The translations under genes were made by a program, and so were the position numbers. A stretch of 64,000 nt of DNA, taken from contig NZ_BKAJ01000081.1 in assembly GCF_007992495.1 (NCBI RefSeq), forward strand, positions 1 to 64,000, written 5' to 3'. Under the pieces are notes generated by a model. That model was not told where the DNA came from. It made no database searches and was given only the letters and a program-made list of their open reading frames with translations. Source of the DNA: Reyranella soli (GTDB lineage Bacteria; Pseudomonadota; Alphaproteobacteria; Reyranellales; Reyranellaceae). Shown here in pieces: positions 1 to 8,659 of the stretch (positions within the stretch are counted from its first letter, which is position 1; the number at the start of each line of letters is the position of its first letter).

Positions 1-3000
1 GCGCGGGCGTGGTGGGGCGTTGAGCAGGGCCGTCGACACCCAGCGGCGTGAATCGGCGGGATCGATCACCTCGTCGACCTCGAAGTAGGTCGCCGTGCTG
101 AGCGCTTTGCCGCGCGCATAGGCGGCGGCCACCATCTTGTCGAACAGGGCGCGCCGCTCGGCCGGATCGGCGACCGCCTCGAGCTCCTTGCGATAGCCGA
201 GCTTCACCGCACCCTCGAGCCCCATGCCGCCGAACTCGCCGGTCGGCCAGGAGATGGCGAAGGTGCCGGCATGGAACGAACCGCCGGCCATCGCCTGGGC
301 GCCCAGCCCATAGGCCTTGCGCAGCACGATGGTGCCGAATGGCACGCCGAGATTGGCGCCGATCACGAACAGGCGCGAGCAATGGCGCACCAGCGCCGTT
401 TTCTCGATCTCGGGCCCGACCATCATGCCCGGCGTATCGCACAGGAACAGCACGGGCAGGTCGAAGGCATCGCAGAGCTGCAGGAAGCGCGCGGCCTTGT
501 CCGAGCCGTCAGAGTCGATTGCCCCGGCGAGGTGCGTCGGGTTGTTGGCGACGATGCCGAATGGCTTGCCCTCGATGCGCGCCAGCGACGTCACCATGCC
601 GGGCCCGAAGGCACGCCGCAGCTCCAGGACCGAGCCTTCATCGCACAAGGTCTCGATGACATTGCGCACGTCGTAGACACGCAGCCGGTTCTCGGGAATG
701 GCGCGGCGCAGCAGCCGCTGGTCGGCCGCGCGCCATTCCGGCAGCGCCCCCTGGAAATACGACAGGTACTTCTTGGCGACGGCGACCGCCTCGGCTTCGT
801 CTTCGACCGCGATGTCGACCATGCCGTTGGGCACCTGAACGCTCATCGGTCCGACTTCCTCGGGCGCAAACACGCCGAGATTGCCGCCCTCGATCATCGC
901 CGGGCCACCCATGCCGATCGACGAGTTCTTCGTCGCGATCACCACGTCGCAGCAGCCCAGGATCGCGGCATTGCCGGCGAAGCAGCGCCCGGAGTTGATG
1001 CCGACCAGCGGCGAGGAGCCGCTCAGCCGTCCGAAAATATGGAAAGCCATCGTGTTGAGACCGGCCACCGACTGCACGTCGACGTCACCCGGCCGGCCGC
1101 CGCCGCCCTCGGTGAAGAAGACCAGCGGCAGGCGCTGCTCCTCGACGATCTCGAACAGCCGGTCCTTCTTGTGATGGTTGGTCTTGCCCTGGGTGCCGGC
1201 CAGTACCGTGTAGTCGTAATGCGCGATCGCCACCCGGCTCTTCTCCGACCCGAACAGCGAGCCGTTGACGCGGCCGATGCCGGTGATCAGCCCGTCGGCC
1301 GGCGTCTTCTCGATCAGGTCCTCCTGGGTGCGCCGCGTGCGCTGGCTGGCGATGGCGAAGGCGCCCCATTCGACGAAGCTGCCGGGATCGACCAGGTCGT
1401 CGAGGTTCTGCCGCGCCGTGCGCTGGTTGGTCTTGCGCCGGCGCGCCACCGACTCAGGCCGCTTGTCGTCGAGCGTCATGGCGCGGCGCTCGAAATACTC
1501 GGCGAGGTCCGGCCGGATGTGGTCGAGGTCGATCTGGGCTTCGGCAACCGTGCCCTTCACCTCGACATCGGCTTCCTCGACGAACAGCAGCGCATGGCCC
1601 TCGTAGATCGTCTCGCCGGCCTCGACCGCGATCCGCCGCACGTAGCCGCGCGCCGGGCTCCTGATCTCGTGCTGCATCTTCATCGCGTCCATGACCAGCA
1701 GGGGCTGGCCGGCGGCAACGGCATCGCCCTCGTCGACCGAAATGCTGACGATCGTGCCCTGCATGGGCGCGGGCACCGCCACCGTACCCTCGGGCGCATC
1801 CGATGCGGCGTCCGATGCTGCCTGCTGCTGCGCGGTCTTGCCGAACGACAGCACCGCCAGTGGATCGACGGCATCGACCTTGGCGCCGGCCTGCCGGCCG
1901 CCGGCGACCGGTGCGGTCGCGGCCTGGAAATAGAGGCCGGCCTGCAACGCGGCCGAGGCATCGATCAGCGCCTTGGCCTGCTCGTCGACGAAGCGCGTAT
2001 GGACCTTGTCGGCGCGGAAGTCCTTGTGCGCCAGCAGCGCGCGCAGGAAGGCGATGTTGCTGGGCGCCCCTTCGAGGCGGAACGCGGCGAGCGCGCGTTC
2101 GCTGCGCGCCAGGGCGTCGGCGAAGTCCGGCGACGGGCTGTGCACGATCAGCTTGGCGAGCAGGGAATCGAAGTTGGGATTGGTGCGATAGCCGGCATAG
2201 CCGTAGGTGTCGACGCGCACGCCTGGGCCCGACGGCGGCTCGAACACGGTGAGCGTGCCGCCGCCCGGCTTGGCCGAACCGTCCTCGGTCATGGTCTCCA
2301 TGTTGATGCGCAGCTGGATGGCATGGCCGCGCGGCTTGGCATCGGCGATGCCGGTCTTGGCCAGGGCGACGCCGCCGGCCAACCGAAGCTGCGTCTTCAC
2401 CAGGTCGACGCCCCATACCTCTTCGGTGACGGTGTGCTCGACCTGCAGGCGCGGATTGGCCTCAATGAAGAAGAACTCGTTGCCGTCGACCAGGAACTCG
2501 AAGGTGCCAAGGCTGCGGTATTTCACGGCCTTGGCCATGGCGACAGCAGCAGCGACGATCTTCTTGCGCAAGGCTGGCGCGAGGTTCGGGCTGGGCGCCA
2601 CTTCGACGATCTTCTGGCTGCGCCGCTGCAGGGTGCATTCGCGTTCGCCGAAGGCGACGATGCCGCCCTTGCCGTCGCCCACGATCTGGACCTCGATATG
2701 GCGCGCGCGACCGACCAGGCGCTCGGCATAGAGGTCGCCGTTGCCGAAGGCCGACTTGGCTTCGGCGCCGGCGCGCGCGAGGGCATCCGTGAGCTCGCCC
2801 TCGTTCTTGACGAGCCGCATGCCGCGCCCGCCACCGCCGGCGATCGCCTTGAGCGCGATACCGGACTTCGCGTGCTTCTTGAAGAAGGCGGTCGCACCGG
2901 CGAGGTCGACGACGCCGGTGCCTGGCAGTACCGGCACCTTGCTCTTCTGCGCCTGGGCCCGGGCGCGCGCCTTGTCTCCGAACAATTTCAGCTGCTCGGG

Positions 3001-3315
3001 CGTCGGACCGACGAAGGTGATCTTGGCCTCCGCGCAGGCCTGCGCAAAATCGGCATTCTCCGACAGGAAACCGTAACCCGGATGCACCGCGTCGCAGCCT
3101 GCCTTCTTCGCTGCCGCGACCACCGCAGCGATGTCGAGGTAGGCGGCAGCGCCCTTGCCCTCGAGCGCGATGGCTTCATCGACCCGCCGGACATGCAATG
3201 ACGTCGAATCGTCCTCGGAATGGAGGCCGGCGGTGGCGATGCCGAGCTCGGCGGCGGCCTGGGCGATGCGGATGGCGATCTCGCCGCGATTGGCGATCAG
3301 GAGTTTTTTCAGCAT
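1..3315 (-). CDS. Fused biotin-dependent acyl-CoA carboxylase (biotin carboxylase, biotin carrier, carboxyltransferase), C-terminus cut by window edge
   Basis: This frame is open from an ATG at 3315 to the left edge (1105 codons). It reads MLKKLLIANRGEIAIRIAQA, the classic start of biotin carboxylase. The ATP-grasp part covers about residues 1-450, with the glycine-rich loop GGGGRGM and the motif FIEANPRLQVEHTVTE. A biotinyl-carrier domain follows at about 515-590, with the biotin-attachment motif DAMKMQHE and Lys546 as the likely biotinylated residue. A carboxyltransferase (PccB/AccD-type) domain runs from about 600 to the edge. The enzyme should use ATP and bicarbonate to carboxylate an acyl-CoA in the cytosol. 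The substrate cannot be told from sequence; the fatty-acyl-CoA catabolic neighbours suggest a short- or branched-chain acyl-CoA. Most bacterial acyl-CoA carboxylases split these domains over two or more genes. Only a short C-terminal tail is likely missing. It is divergent from the flavodoxin-like gene with 30 bp between the starts. Confidence 0.93.
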   Translation of the reverse strand, partial: MLKKLLIANRGEIAIRIAQAAAELGIATAGLHSEDDSTSLHVRRVDEAIALEGKGAAAYLDIAAVVAAAKKAGCDAVHPGYGFLSENADFAQACAEAKITFVGPTPEQLKLFGDKARARAQAQKSKVPVLPGTGVVDLAGATAFFKKHAKSGIALKAIAGGGGRGMRLVKNEGELTDALARAGAEAKSAFGNGDLYAERLVGRARHIEVQIVGDGKGGIVAFGERECTLQRRSQKIVEVAPSPNLAPALRKKIVAAAVAMAKAVKYRSLGTFEFLVDGNEFFFIEANPRLQVEHTVTEEVWGVDLVKTQLRLAGGVALAKTGIADAKPRGHAIQLRINMETMTEDGSAKPGGGTLTVFEPPSGPGVRVDTYGYAGYRTNPNFDSLLAKLIVHSPSPDFADALARSERALAAFRLEGAPSNIAFLRALLAHKDFRADKVHTRFVDEQAKALIDASAALQAGLYFQAATAPVAGGRQAGAKVDAVDPLAVLSFGKTAQQQAASDAASDAPEGTVAVPAPMQGTIVSISVDEGDAVAAGQPLLVMDAMKMQHEIRSPARGYVRRIAVEAGETIYEGHALLFVEEADVEVKGTVAEAQIDLDHIRPDLAEYFERRAMTLDDKRPESVARRRKTNQRTARQNLDDLVDPGSFVEWGAFAIASQRTRRTQEDLIEKTPADGLITGIGRVNGSLFGSEKSRVAIAHYDYTVLAGTQGKTNHHKKDRLFEIVEEQRLPLVFFTEGGGGRPGDVDVQSVAGLNTMAFHIFGRLSGSSPLVGINSGRCFAGNAAILGCCDVVIATKNSSIGMGGPAMIEGGNLGVFAPEEVGPMSVQVPNGMVDIAVEDEAEAVAVAKKYLSYFQGALPEWRAADQRLLRRAIPENRLRVYDVRNVIETLCDEGSVLELRRAFGPGMVTSLARIEGKPFGIVANNPTHLAGAIDSDGSDKAARFLQLCDAFDLPVLFLCDTPGMMVGPEIEKTALVRHCSRLFVIGANLGVPFGTIVLRKAYGLGAQAMAGGSFHAGTFAISWPTGEFGGMGLEGAVKLGYRKELEAVADPAERRALFDKMVAAAYARGKALSTATYFEVDEVIDPADSRRWVSTALLNAPPRPR

Positions 3316-3345
3316 GTCGATGCGTTACGGGGTAAAACCCCTCCC

Positions 3346-3804
3346 ATGTCCAAGAGGCTGCTCATTGTGGCCCACGCGCCGTCGGAGAACACCCTCTCCC
3401 TGCGCGGCGCCGTCGAGCGGGGCGCGCTTAGCGAAACCGGCATCGACGTGCGGGTGGTGGCGCCATTGCAGGCCGGTCCTGACGACGTGCTGGCGGCCCA
3501 GGCGGTGATTCTCGGCACGACAGAGAACCTCGGCTACATGAGCGGCGCGCTGAAGGACTTCTTCGACCGCTCCTACAATCCCCTGCTCGAGAAGACGCAG
3601 GGGTTGCCGGCAGCCCTCTATATCCGCGCCGGCAGCGACGGCACCGGCACGCGCCGCGGCGTCGAGACGATCCTGACCGGCCTGCGCTGGCGGCTGGTCC
3701 AGGAGCCGCTGCTCTGCAAGGGCCCCTGGCAGCCCGCCTTCGTCGAGCAATGCGAGGAGCTGGGCGCGGCCATGGCGGCGGGGCTGGCTGCCGGGATCTT
3801 CTAG
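3346..3804 (+). CDS. Flavodoxin/NADPH-dependent FMN reductase-like protein
   Basis: 152 aa from ATG 3346, which begins MSKRLLIVAHAPSENTLSLR, a flavodoxin-like first beta strand and phosphate-binding loop. The central stretch (residues about 55-75) with TTENLGYMSGALKDFFDRSY matches the family region that packs on the flavin ring, where Gly-Tyr-Met-Ser-Gly-Ala-Lys-Asp-Phe-Asp is typical. It is probably a small soluble FMN-binding oxidoreductase; the substrate is unknown. The longer frame open to 3220 is rejected because it would overlap the carboxylase start and adds low-quality sequence. It ends directly against an intergenic palindrome. Confidence 0.8.
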   Translation: MSKRLLIVAHAPSENTLSLRGAVERGALSETGIDVRVVAPLQAGPDDVLAAQAVILGTTENLGYMSGALKDFFDRSYNPLLEKTQGLPAALYIRAGSDGTGTRRGVETILTGLRWRLVQEPLLCKGPWQPAFVEQCEELGAAMAAGLAAGIF

Positions 3805-3805
3805 G

Positions 3806-3945
3806 GAGCGCGGACCTCCAGGTCCGCTCATCTCTGTCGTCCTGAGCGAAGCGAAGGACCTCATCGCCGTTTGCAACCGTCATGAGATCCTTCGCTTCGC
3901 TCAGGATGACAAGAGCGGACCTGGAGGTCCGCGCTCCGGCAAGAC
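3806..3945. repeat. Nested composite intergenic palindrome, copy 1
   Basis: The whole gap between two convergent genes is one nested dyad. Outer arms are 3806-3831 and about 3913-3938; each is itself a hairpin (GCGGACCT-CC-AGGTCCGC at 3810-3827). Inner arms at about 3838-3863 and 3882-3910 carry CCTGAGCGAAGCGAAGGA and its reverse complement. The right outer arm with its tail, 3914-3945, recurs letter for letter at 40641-40672. The element touches the stop region of the gene on each side, so it may act as a transcript-end structure. Confidence 0.85.
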
Positions 3946-3951
3946 GCGCCC

Positions 3952-4713
3952 TCAGGGACCGAGCACGCCGAGCGCGTCTCGAATCGGCGTGGACGGGATC
4001 TGCAACAGCCCGCCGAACGGATTGTTCAGCTCCAGGATCAGGAAGATCGCACCCGACGCCGAAAGGGCAATGATCGCGAGCACCGTGGCGCTGGTCGCAT
4101 TGATCGGCGAGAACAGCGTGAATCCGGCGAACAGCATGGTCAGCCAGAAGATCACCACCGCGAGAAGCGCCGGCGGCAGGCCCGCGTCCGCCTCCTCGAA
4201 CAACAACACGCGCGCCTCGGTGATCGCCGACGTCGTGGCGAGGGCGCGGAACTTGAGGTTCCGTTGAACGTCGTTCTGCGGCGCCAGGGCCTCGATGGCC
4301 GCGAATACAAGATCGCCCTCCAGCCCCGGCTGGTACGGCGCACCGGTCGGTGATTGCACGGCGCGCTGGCCCCAGATTCGTCCAATCAAGGCGGGAATCG
4401 CCTGTCGCTGCAATTCGCGGGCTTGGCGCGCTTCCGGTCCATAGCGCTTGAGCTGGTTGTCCATCAGAACCAGCTTCTCGGCGATCTGCCTGACCTCCTG
4501 GCGCTGGAGGTCATAGGTGTTCTTGGCGGAGGTGATCAGCAGGCCCAGCACCAGGGCCGTGATGGTGGCGACCAGCCCGGAACCCAGCCGCACGACGTCC
4601 TTCGCATGGTCGTTCAAATGATGCTTGGGCAGGTGCCTGCGCAGCAGGATTCCCGCGCAGGCGCCGCCCAGCATCAGCAGGGCGGCGCAGACCGATATGG
4701 CTACGGTGCTCAC
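3952..4713 (-). CDS. DUF4239-type (bestrophin-like) inner-membrane protein
   Basis: 253 aa. Hydrophobic segments lie at about residues 4-24, 46-64, 176-196 and 206-230. A soluble region of about 110 residues, rich in charged helices (LQRQEVRQIAEKLVLMD onward), sits between the second and third. This 2+2 arrangement with a helical loop is typical of the DUF4239 family, whose function is unknown. The start at 4713 (MSTVAISVCAALL) places the first membrane helix right at the N-terminus. It is followed 5 bp later by nothing in the same direction; its stop abuts the palindrome at 3806-3945. Confidence 0.7.
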   Translation of the reverse strand: MSTVAISVCAALLMLGGACAGILLRRHLPKHHLNDHAKDVVRLGSGLVATITALVLGLLITSAKNTYDLQRQEVRQIAEKLVLMDNQLKRYGPEARQARELQRQAIPALIGRIWGQRAVQSPTGAPYQPGLEGDLVFAAIEALAPQNDVQRNLKFRALATTSAITEARVLLFEEADAGLPPALLAVVIFWLTMLFAGFTLFSPINATSATVLAIIALSASGAIFLILELNNPFGGLLQIPSTPIRDALGVLGP

Positions 4714-4718
4714 GGGTG

Positions 4719-5522
4719 TCAGTGAGCGGTCCAGCCGCCATCGACCACCAAGCCGGCCCCCGTCATGAAGCCCGCGTCGTCCGACGCCAGGAAGACGATG
4801 CCCTTGGCAATGTCGTCAGCGACACCGAGCCGGCCGATCGGATGCAAAGTGAGCGTCGTTTGGCGCGCCTTTTCGGTGTCGTTGGTGCCCTGCTGGCGCG
4901 CGCGCATGGCGAAGGTCTGCTGGCCCATGTCGGTCTCGATGAGGCCGGGATGGATCGAGTTGACGCGGATCTTGTAGCCCTTGCGGCCGAACTCCAGCGC
5001 CGTCGACTTGGTGAACAGCGTCACGCCGCCCTTGGTCAGCGAGTAGAGCGGGTCGAGCTGCGAGCCGACGAGCCCGGCGATGGAGGCAAGGTTGACGATG
5101 GCGGAACCATGCTCGCTCTTCGGTCCGCTCTCCTTGAGATGCGGCAGGGCCGCACGCGTGCCCAGCACGACGCCGGTCAGGTTCACAGCCACGAGCCTGT
5201 TCCATTCATCAAGTGAGGCTTCCTCCACGCCCTTGCCGTTGAAGATGCCGGCATTGTTCACCAGCACGTCGAGCTTGCCAAACTTCTTCACTGTAGCGTC
5301 CATGGCGGCGGCCCAACTCGCTTCGCTGGTGACGTCGAGCGAGACATAGAGTGCCTGGCCGCCTGCCGCCTCGATCTCCTTCGCCGTCTGCCGGCCGCGC
5401 TCGTCGAGCAGATCACCGATCGCCACCTTGGCGCCGGCTTGCGCCATCAACTTGGCCGTGGCACCGCCGATGCCGCGCGCCGCGCCCGACAGGAACGCAA
5501 CCTTGCCGTCTAACCTGTTCAT
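4719..5522 (-). CDS. Short-chain dehydrogenase/reductase (SDR)
   Basis: 267 aa classical SDR. It has the cofactor motif GAARGIGGA (about residues 13-21), the NNAG motif, the catalytic Ser in NLASIAG, the YxxxK pair as YSLTKGG, and the C-terminal GAGLVVDGG. An acidic residue after the second strand (IGDLLDE) favours NAD(H). ATG 5522 is chosen because GGGAGGAAGG precedes it and MNRLDGKVAFLSG is a normal SDR start; the longer frame to 5591 is upstream shadow. It lies 5 bp upstream of the DUF4239 gene, so the two may be cotranscribed. Substrate unknown. Confidence 0.88.
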   Translation of the reverse strand: MNRLDGKVAFLSGAARGIGGATAKLMAQAGAKVAIGDLLDERGRQTAKEIEAAGGQALYVSLDVTSEASWAAAMDATVKKFGKLDVLVNNAGIFNGKGVEEASLDEWNRLVAVNLTGVVLGTRAALPHLKESGPKSEHGSAIVNLASIAGLVGSQLDPLYSLTKGGVTLFTKSTALEFGRKGYKIRVNSIHPGLIETDMGQQTFAMRARQQGTNDTEKARQTTLTLHPIGRLGVADDIAKGIVFLASDDAGFMTGAGLVVDGGWTAH

Positions 5523-5596
5523 CCTTCCTCCCGATCCCGGTTTGCCGCTATGCTGACGCTTAGAAGAGCAAAAGAAAACAGGGAGGGCCACCAGGC

Positions 5597-6061
5597 ATGC
5601 GCCAAGGTCGGCTGATCGCGACAGGCGCCATGCTGGTGTTCTGCCTGTTCGCCCTATGGCAATCGTTGCTGCTGTCGCTGACGGACCGTCTGGGGCCAGG
5701 CCCCGGCTTCTTTCCGTTCTGGCTGGCGTTGATCGGCGCCGTGCTCGCCGTCGCCCTGCTGGTCACGACGTTCCGCGAAGCGGCCGATCCTTCCGATGCA
5801 GAGACCCGCATCCTGCCGCACGGCGAGGGCGGCAAGCGCTGGCTCGCCATTGTCGTGCTGCTGGCAGCGGTGACGGTGGCGATGGAGTATGTCGGCTTCC
5901 GGATCGCCATGCTGGTGTTCAACGCCGTCCTGGTGGTCGCGCTGGGCGAGCGGCGCTGGTGGGTGATCGCCGTGTTCTCCATCCTCGGCAGCGTCGGCGT
6001 CTACTATGTCTTCACCACCTGGCTGGATGTGCTCCTGCCGGTCAGCCCGTTCGGGTTCTAG
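5597..6061 (+). CDS. tctB: Tripartite tricarboxylate transporter, small membrane subunit TctB
   Basis: 154 aa with four hydrophobic segments (about 8-28, 40-58, 81-103, 108-145), the usual size and shape of TctB. The motif GPGPGFFPFWLALIG after the first helix is typical of this family. It forms the small membrane component of a solute:cation symporter fed by a periplasmic binding protein. It is followed 3 bp later by tctA and then tctC, in the order tctB-tctA-tctC. It is divergent from the SDR gene. Confidence 0.88.
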   Translation: MRQGRLIATGAMLVFCLFALWQSLLLSLTDRLGPGPGFFPFWLALIGAVLAVALLVTTFREAADPSDAETRILPHGEGGKRWLAIVVLLAAVTVAMEYVGFRIAMLVFNAVLVVALGERRWWVIAVFSILGSVGVYYVFTTWLDVLLPVSPFGF

Positions 6062-6064
6062 GCC

Positions 6065-7564
6065 ATGGAAGCACTCGGCCACCTGCTCTCGGGCTTCGCC
6101 GCGGCGTTGTCCTGGTACTACCTGCTCTATGCCTTCGTCGGCTGCGTGCTCGGCACGCTGATCGGCGTGCTGCCCGGGCTCGGGCCGGCGGCGGGCACGG
6201 CGATCCTGATCCCGCTGACCTTCAGCCTCGATCCGACGGGCGCCATCATCATGCTGAGCGCCATCTACTACGGCGCGATGTACGGCGGCACCATCACCTC
6301 GGTGCTGATCAACGTGCCGGGCGAGGCGGCATCGGTGGTGACCTGCATCGATGGCCATCAGATGGCGCGCCAGGGCCGGGCCGGCTCGGCGCTCGGCATC
6401 GCCGCCATCGGCTCCTTCGTCGGCGGCACGCTGGCCACCGTGGCGCTGGTCGTCGTCGCCATGCCGCTTGCCACCTTGGCGCTGAAGTTCGGGCCGGCCG
6501 AGTTCTTCGCCCTGATGGTGGCGGGCCTCTGCCTGGTCGTCGGCCTGGCCGGCAAGAACATCCTGGCGGCCCTGCTGATGACGGTGATCGGCCTGCTGCT
6601 GGCCTTGATTGGCCTCGATCCGGTGCGCGGGGCACCGCGTTTCACCTTCGGCATCGAGGAGTTGTTCGACGGCATCGGCTTCGTGCCGGTCGTCATGGGC
6701 CTGTTCGGCGTCGCCGAGCTCCTGCTGGCGGCCGAGACGCGGCAGACGCACATGATCCAGGCCGAGCTCAAGAGCTGGATGCCGACCCGCCAGGAGTGCA
6801 AGGACTCGGTGGGCGCGATCGGCCGCGGCACGGTGGTCGGCTTCGTGCTGGGCCTGATCCCGGGCGTCGGCGCCATCGTGCCGACTTTCATGGCCTATGT
6901 GCTGGAGAAGCGCGTCTCCAAGACGCCGGAACGCTTCGGCAAGGGCGCGATCGAAGGCGTGGCCTCGGCCGAGACCGCCAACAACGCCTATGCCAACGCC
7001 TCAATGGTGCCATTGCTGGCGCTCGGCATCCCGAGCTCGCCCACCATCGCGGTGCTGATGGGAGCGTTCATCATCAACGGCATCACGCCCGGCCCGTTCC
7101 TGTTCGCTGAGCAGCCCAAGCTGGTGTGGACGGTGATCGCGAGCTTCTTCGTCGGCAACGTGCTGCTCTTGATCCTGAACCTGCCGCTGGTCGGGCTATG
7201 GGCCAAGCTGCTGAAAATCCCGTTCAGCTACATGTGCGCGGGCGTGCTGATCTTCTGCGTGATCGGCGCCTATGGACTGAAGCAGAACCTGTTCGACGTC
7301 TGGGTGATGCTGGGCTTCGGCATCATCGGCTACCTGCTGCGCAAGCTCGATTTCCCGATCGCACCGGCCATCCTGGCGCTGATCCTGGGGCCGATGATGG
7401 AGAAATCGCTGCGCACCACGCTGGAGATCTCCGGCGGCAGCTTCGCCATCTTCCTCGACCGGCCGGTGGCGCTTGCGCTGCTGGCGATCCCGGTGATCGT
7501 GGTCGGCTTCCTCGTATTCAAGCCGCGTTCACTTGCGCCGCTCAGGGAGAGCGACGCCGAATAA
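6065..7564 (+). CDS. tctA: Tripartite tricarboxylate transporter, large permease TctA
   Basis: 499 aa, about 12 membrane segments. It has the family's glycine/proline-rich repeats: GVLPGLGPAAGTAIL near residues 35-50 and its internal repeat GLIPGVGAIVPTFMAY near 265-280, which are expected to form the two re-entrant transport loops. PLLALGIPSSPTIAVLMG (about 315-330) is also typical. It imports a carboxylate (citrate-like or other) using an ion gradient. It starts 3 bp after tctB, so translation is probably coupled. Confidence 0.93.
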   Translation: MEALGHLLSGFAAALSWYYLLYAFVGCVLGTLIGVLPGLGPAAGTAILIPLTFSLDPTGAIIMLSAIYYGAMYGGTITSVLINVPGEAASVVTCIDGHQMARQGRAGSALGIAAIGSFVGGTLATVALVVVAMPLATLALKFGPAEFFALMVAGLCLVVGLAGKNILAALLMTVIGLLLALIGLDPVRGAPRFTFGIEELFDGIGFVPVVMGLFGVAELLLAAETRQTHMIQAELKSWMPTRQECKDSVGAIGRGTVVGFVLGLIPGVGAIVPTFMAYVLEKRVSKTPERFGKGAIEGVASAETANNAYANASMVPLLALGIPSSPTIAVLMGAFIINGITPGPFLFAEQPKLVWTVIASFFVGNVLLLILNLPLVGLWAKLLKIPFSYMCAGVLIFCVIGAYGLKQNLFDVWVMLGFGIIGYLLRKLDFPIAPAILALILGPMMEKSLRTTLEISGGSFAIFLDRPVALALLAIPVIVVGFLVFKPRSLAPLRESDAE

Positions 7565-7602
7565 CCAAGGTTGCTTCGTCAGAGACAAAAGGGAGGAAAC
7601 TT

Positions 7603-8571
7603 ATGTTCATCCGTCGCCGCACGCTGCTTGCCGCCTCGGCGGCCAGCGCCGTTGCAAGCCCCGCCCTCGCGCAGAACTACCCGCGCCGCGCCGTGCAGCT
7701 GATCGTCGCCTTCCCGGCCGGCGGCAGCACCGATGTCGGCGCACGCATCCTGGCGGGCCTCGCCGAGAAGGACTTCGGCCAGCCCCTGACCGTGGTCAAC
7801 AAGGCGGGTGCGGGCGGCCAGATCGGCTTCACCGAGGCCGCACGCGCCCGGCCGGATGGCTACACGCTCTGCTTCCTCAACCTGCCGGGCATGAACACCA
7901 TCACCCTCGATCCCGAACGCAAGGCTGCGTTCACCATCGACAGCTTCATCCCGATCGTGAACCAGGTGCTCGATCCCGGCTTCATCTGGGTCAAGGGCGA
8001 CAGCCCCTACAAGACGCTGGCCGACCTGGTGGACGCGGCCAAGAAGAACCCCGGCAAGATCAGCGCCTGCACCACCGGCATCCTGAGCGACGACCATCTC
8101 GCCATTCTGATGGTGCAGGAGGCGGCCAAGTGCGAGTTCCGCATCGTCCATTTCGACGGCGGCGCGCAACAGCTCACCGGCGTGCTGGGCGGCCACGTCG
8201 ACGTCGCCTTCGACAACGTCGGCAGCGTCTTCAAGCGCGTCGCCACCGGCGAGATCCGTGGCCTCGCCGTTACCGACACCCAGCGCTCCAAGTTCCTGCC
8301 GCAGATCCCGATCACGCCCGAGCTCGGCATGCCGACGGTGATCTCCTCCTCGACGCGCGGCGTCGGCGCACCCAAGGGCACGCCGGCCGACATCTGCAAG
8401 ATCGTCGAGACCGCCTTCCTGAAGGCGATCAACTCCGCCGAGATGAAGGAAAAGATGGACGCCGTGGGCCTGGCGCTGAAGCCGATGGTCGGCGCGGAAT
8501 ACGCCAAGTACTACGCCGACCAGCAGGCGCAGGCGAAGAAGTACACGGAGTGGGCGCTCAAAATGAGATAA
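7603..8571 (+). CDS. tctC: Periplasmic binding protein of the TctC/Bug family
   Basis: 322 aa from ATG 7603, preceded by GGGAGGAAAC. It begins MFIRRRTLLAASAASAVAS with a twin-Arg-like signal peptide cleaved after PALA. The mature start YPRRAVQLIVAFPAGGSTDVGAR is the Bug hallmark (PxGGxxD loop that binds the carboxylate of the ligand). It should deliver the ligand to TctA/TctB just upstream. The frame open to 7126 upstream overlaps tctA and is not used. Two Cys in the middle (SACTTG, AAKCEF) are uncommon for the family. Confidence 0.92.
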   Translation: MFIRRRTLLAASAASAVASPALAQNYPRRAVQLIVAFPAGGSTDVGARILAGLAEKDFGQPLTVVNKAGAGGQIGFTEAARARPDGYTLCFLNLPGMNTITLDPERKAAFTIDSFIPIVNQVLDPGFIWVKGDSPYKTLADLVDAAKKNPGKISACTTGILSDDHLAILMVQEAAKCEFRIVHFDGGAQQLTGVLGGHVDVAFDNVGSVFKRVATGEIRGLAVTDTQRSKFLPQIPITPELGMPTVISSSTRGVGAPKGTPADICKIVETAFLKAINSAEMKEKMDAVGLALKPMVGAEYAKYYADQQAQAKKYTEWALKMR

Positions 8572-8589
8572 GGCGCGTTCACACGCGCC
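8572..8589. terminator. Candidate bidirectional terminator hairpin after tctC
   Basis: GGCGCGT-tcac-ACGCGCC forms a perfect 7-bp stem starting on the base after the tctC stop codon. It lies between convergent genes (tctC and an acyl-CoA dehydrogenase). There is no following T-run on either strand, so intrinsic termination is uncertain. Confidence 0.4.
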
Positions 8590-8659
8590 TGGCGGGCGGC
8601 AGCGCTTGTAACCAAGCGCGAGAGCCCGCACAGCGCAGAAAGGACACGGGCGTGCCTGC

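Noticed and set aside
271..3201. 976-codon open frame on the plus strand
   Set aside because: It is antisense to the carboxylase gene, whose product has clear family motifs; the plus-strand protein has no recognisable feature and a composition typical of a shadow frame.
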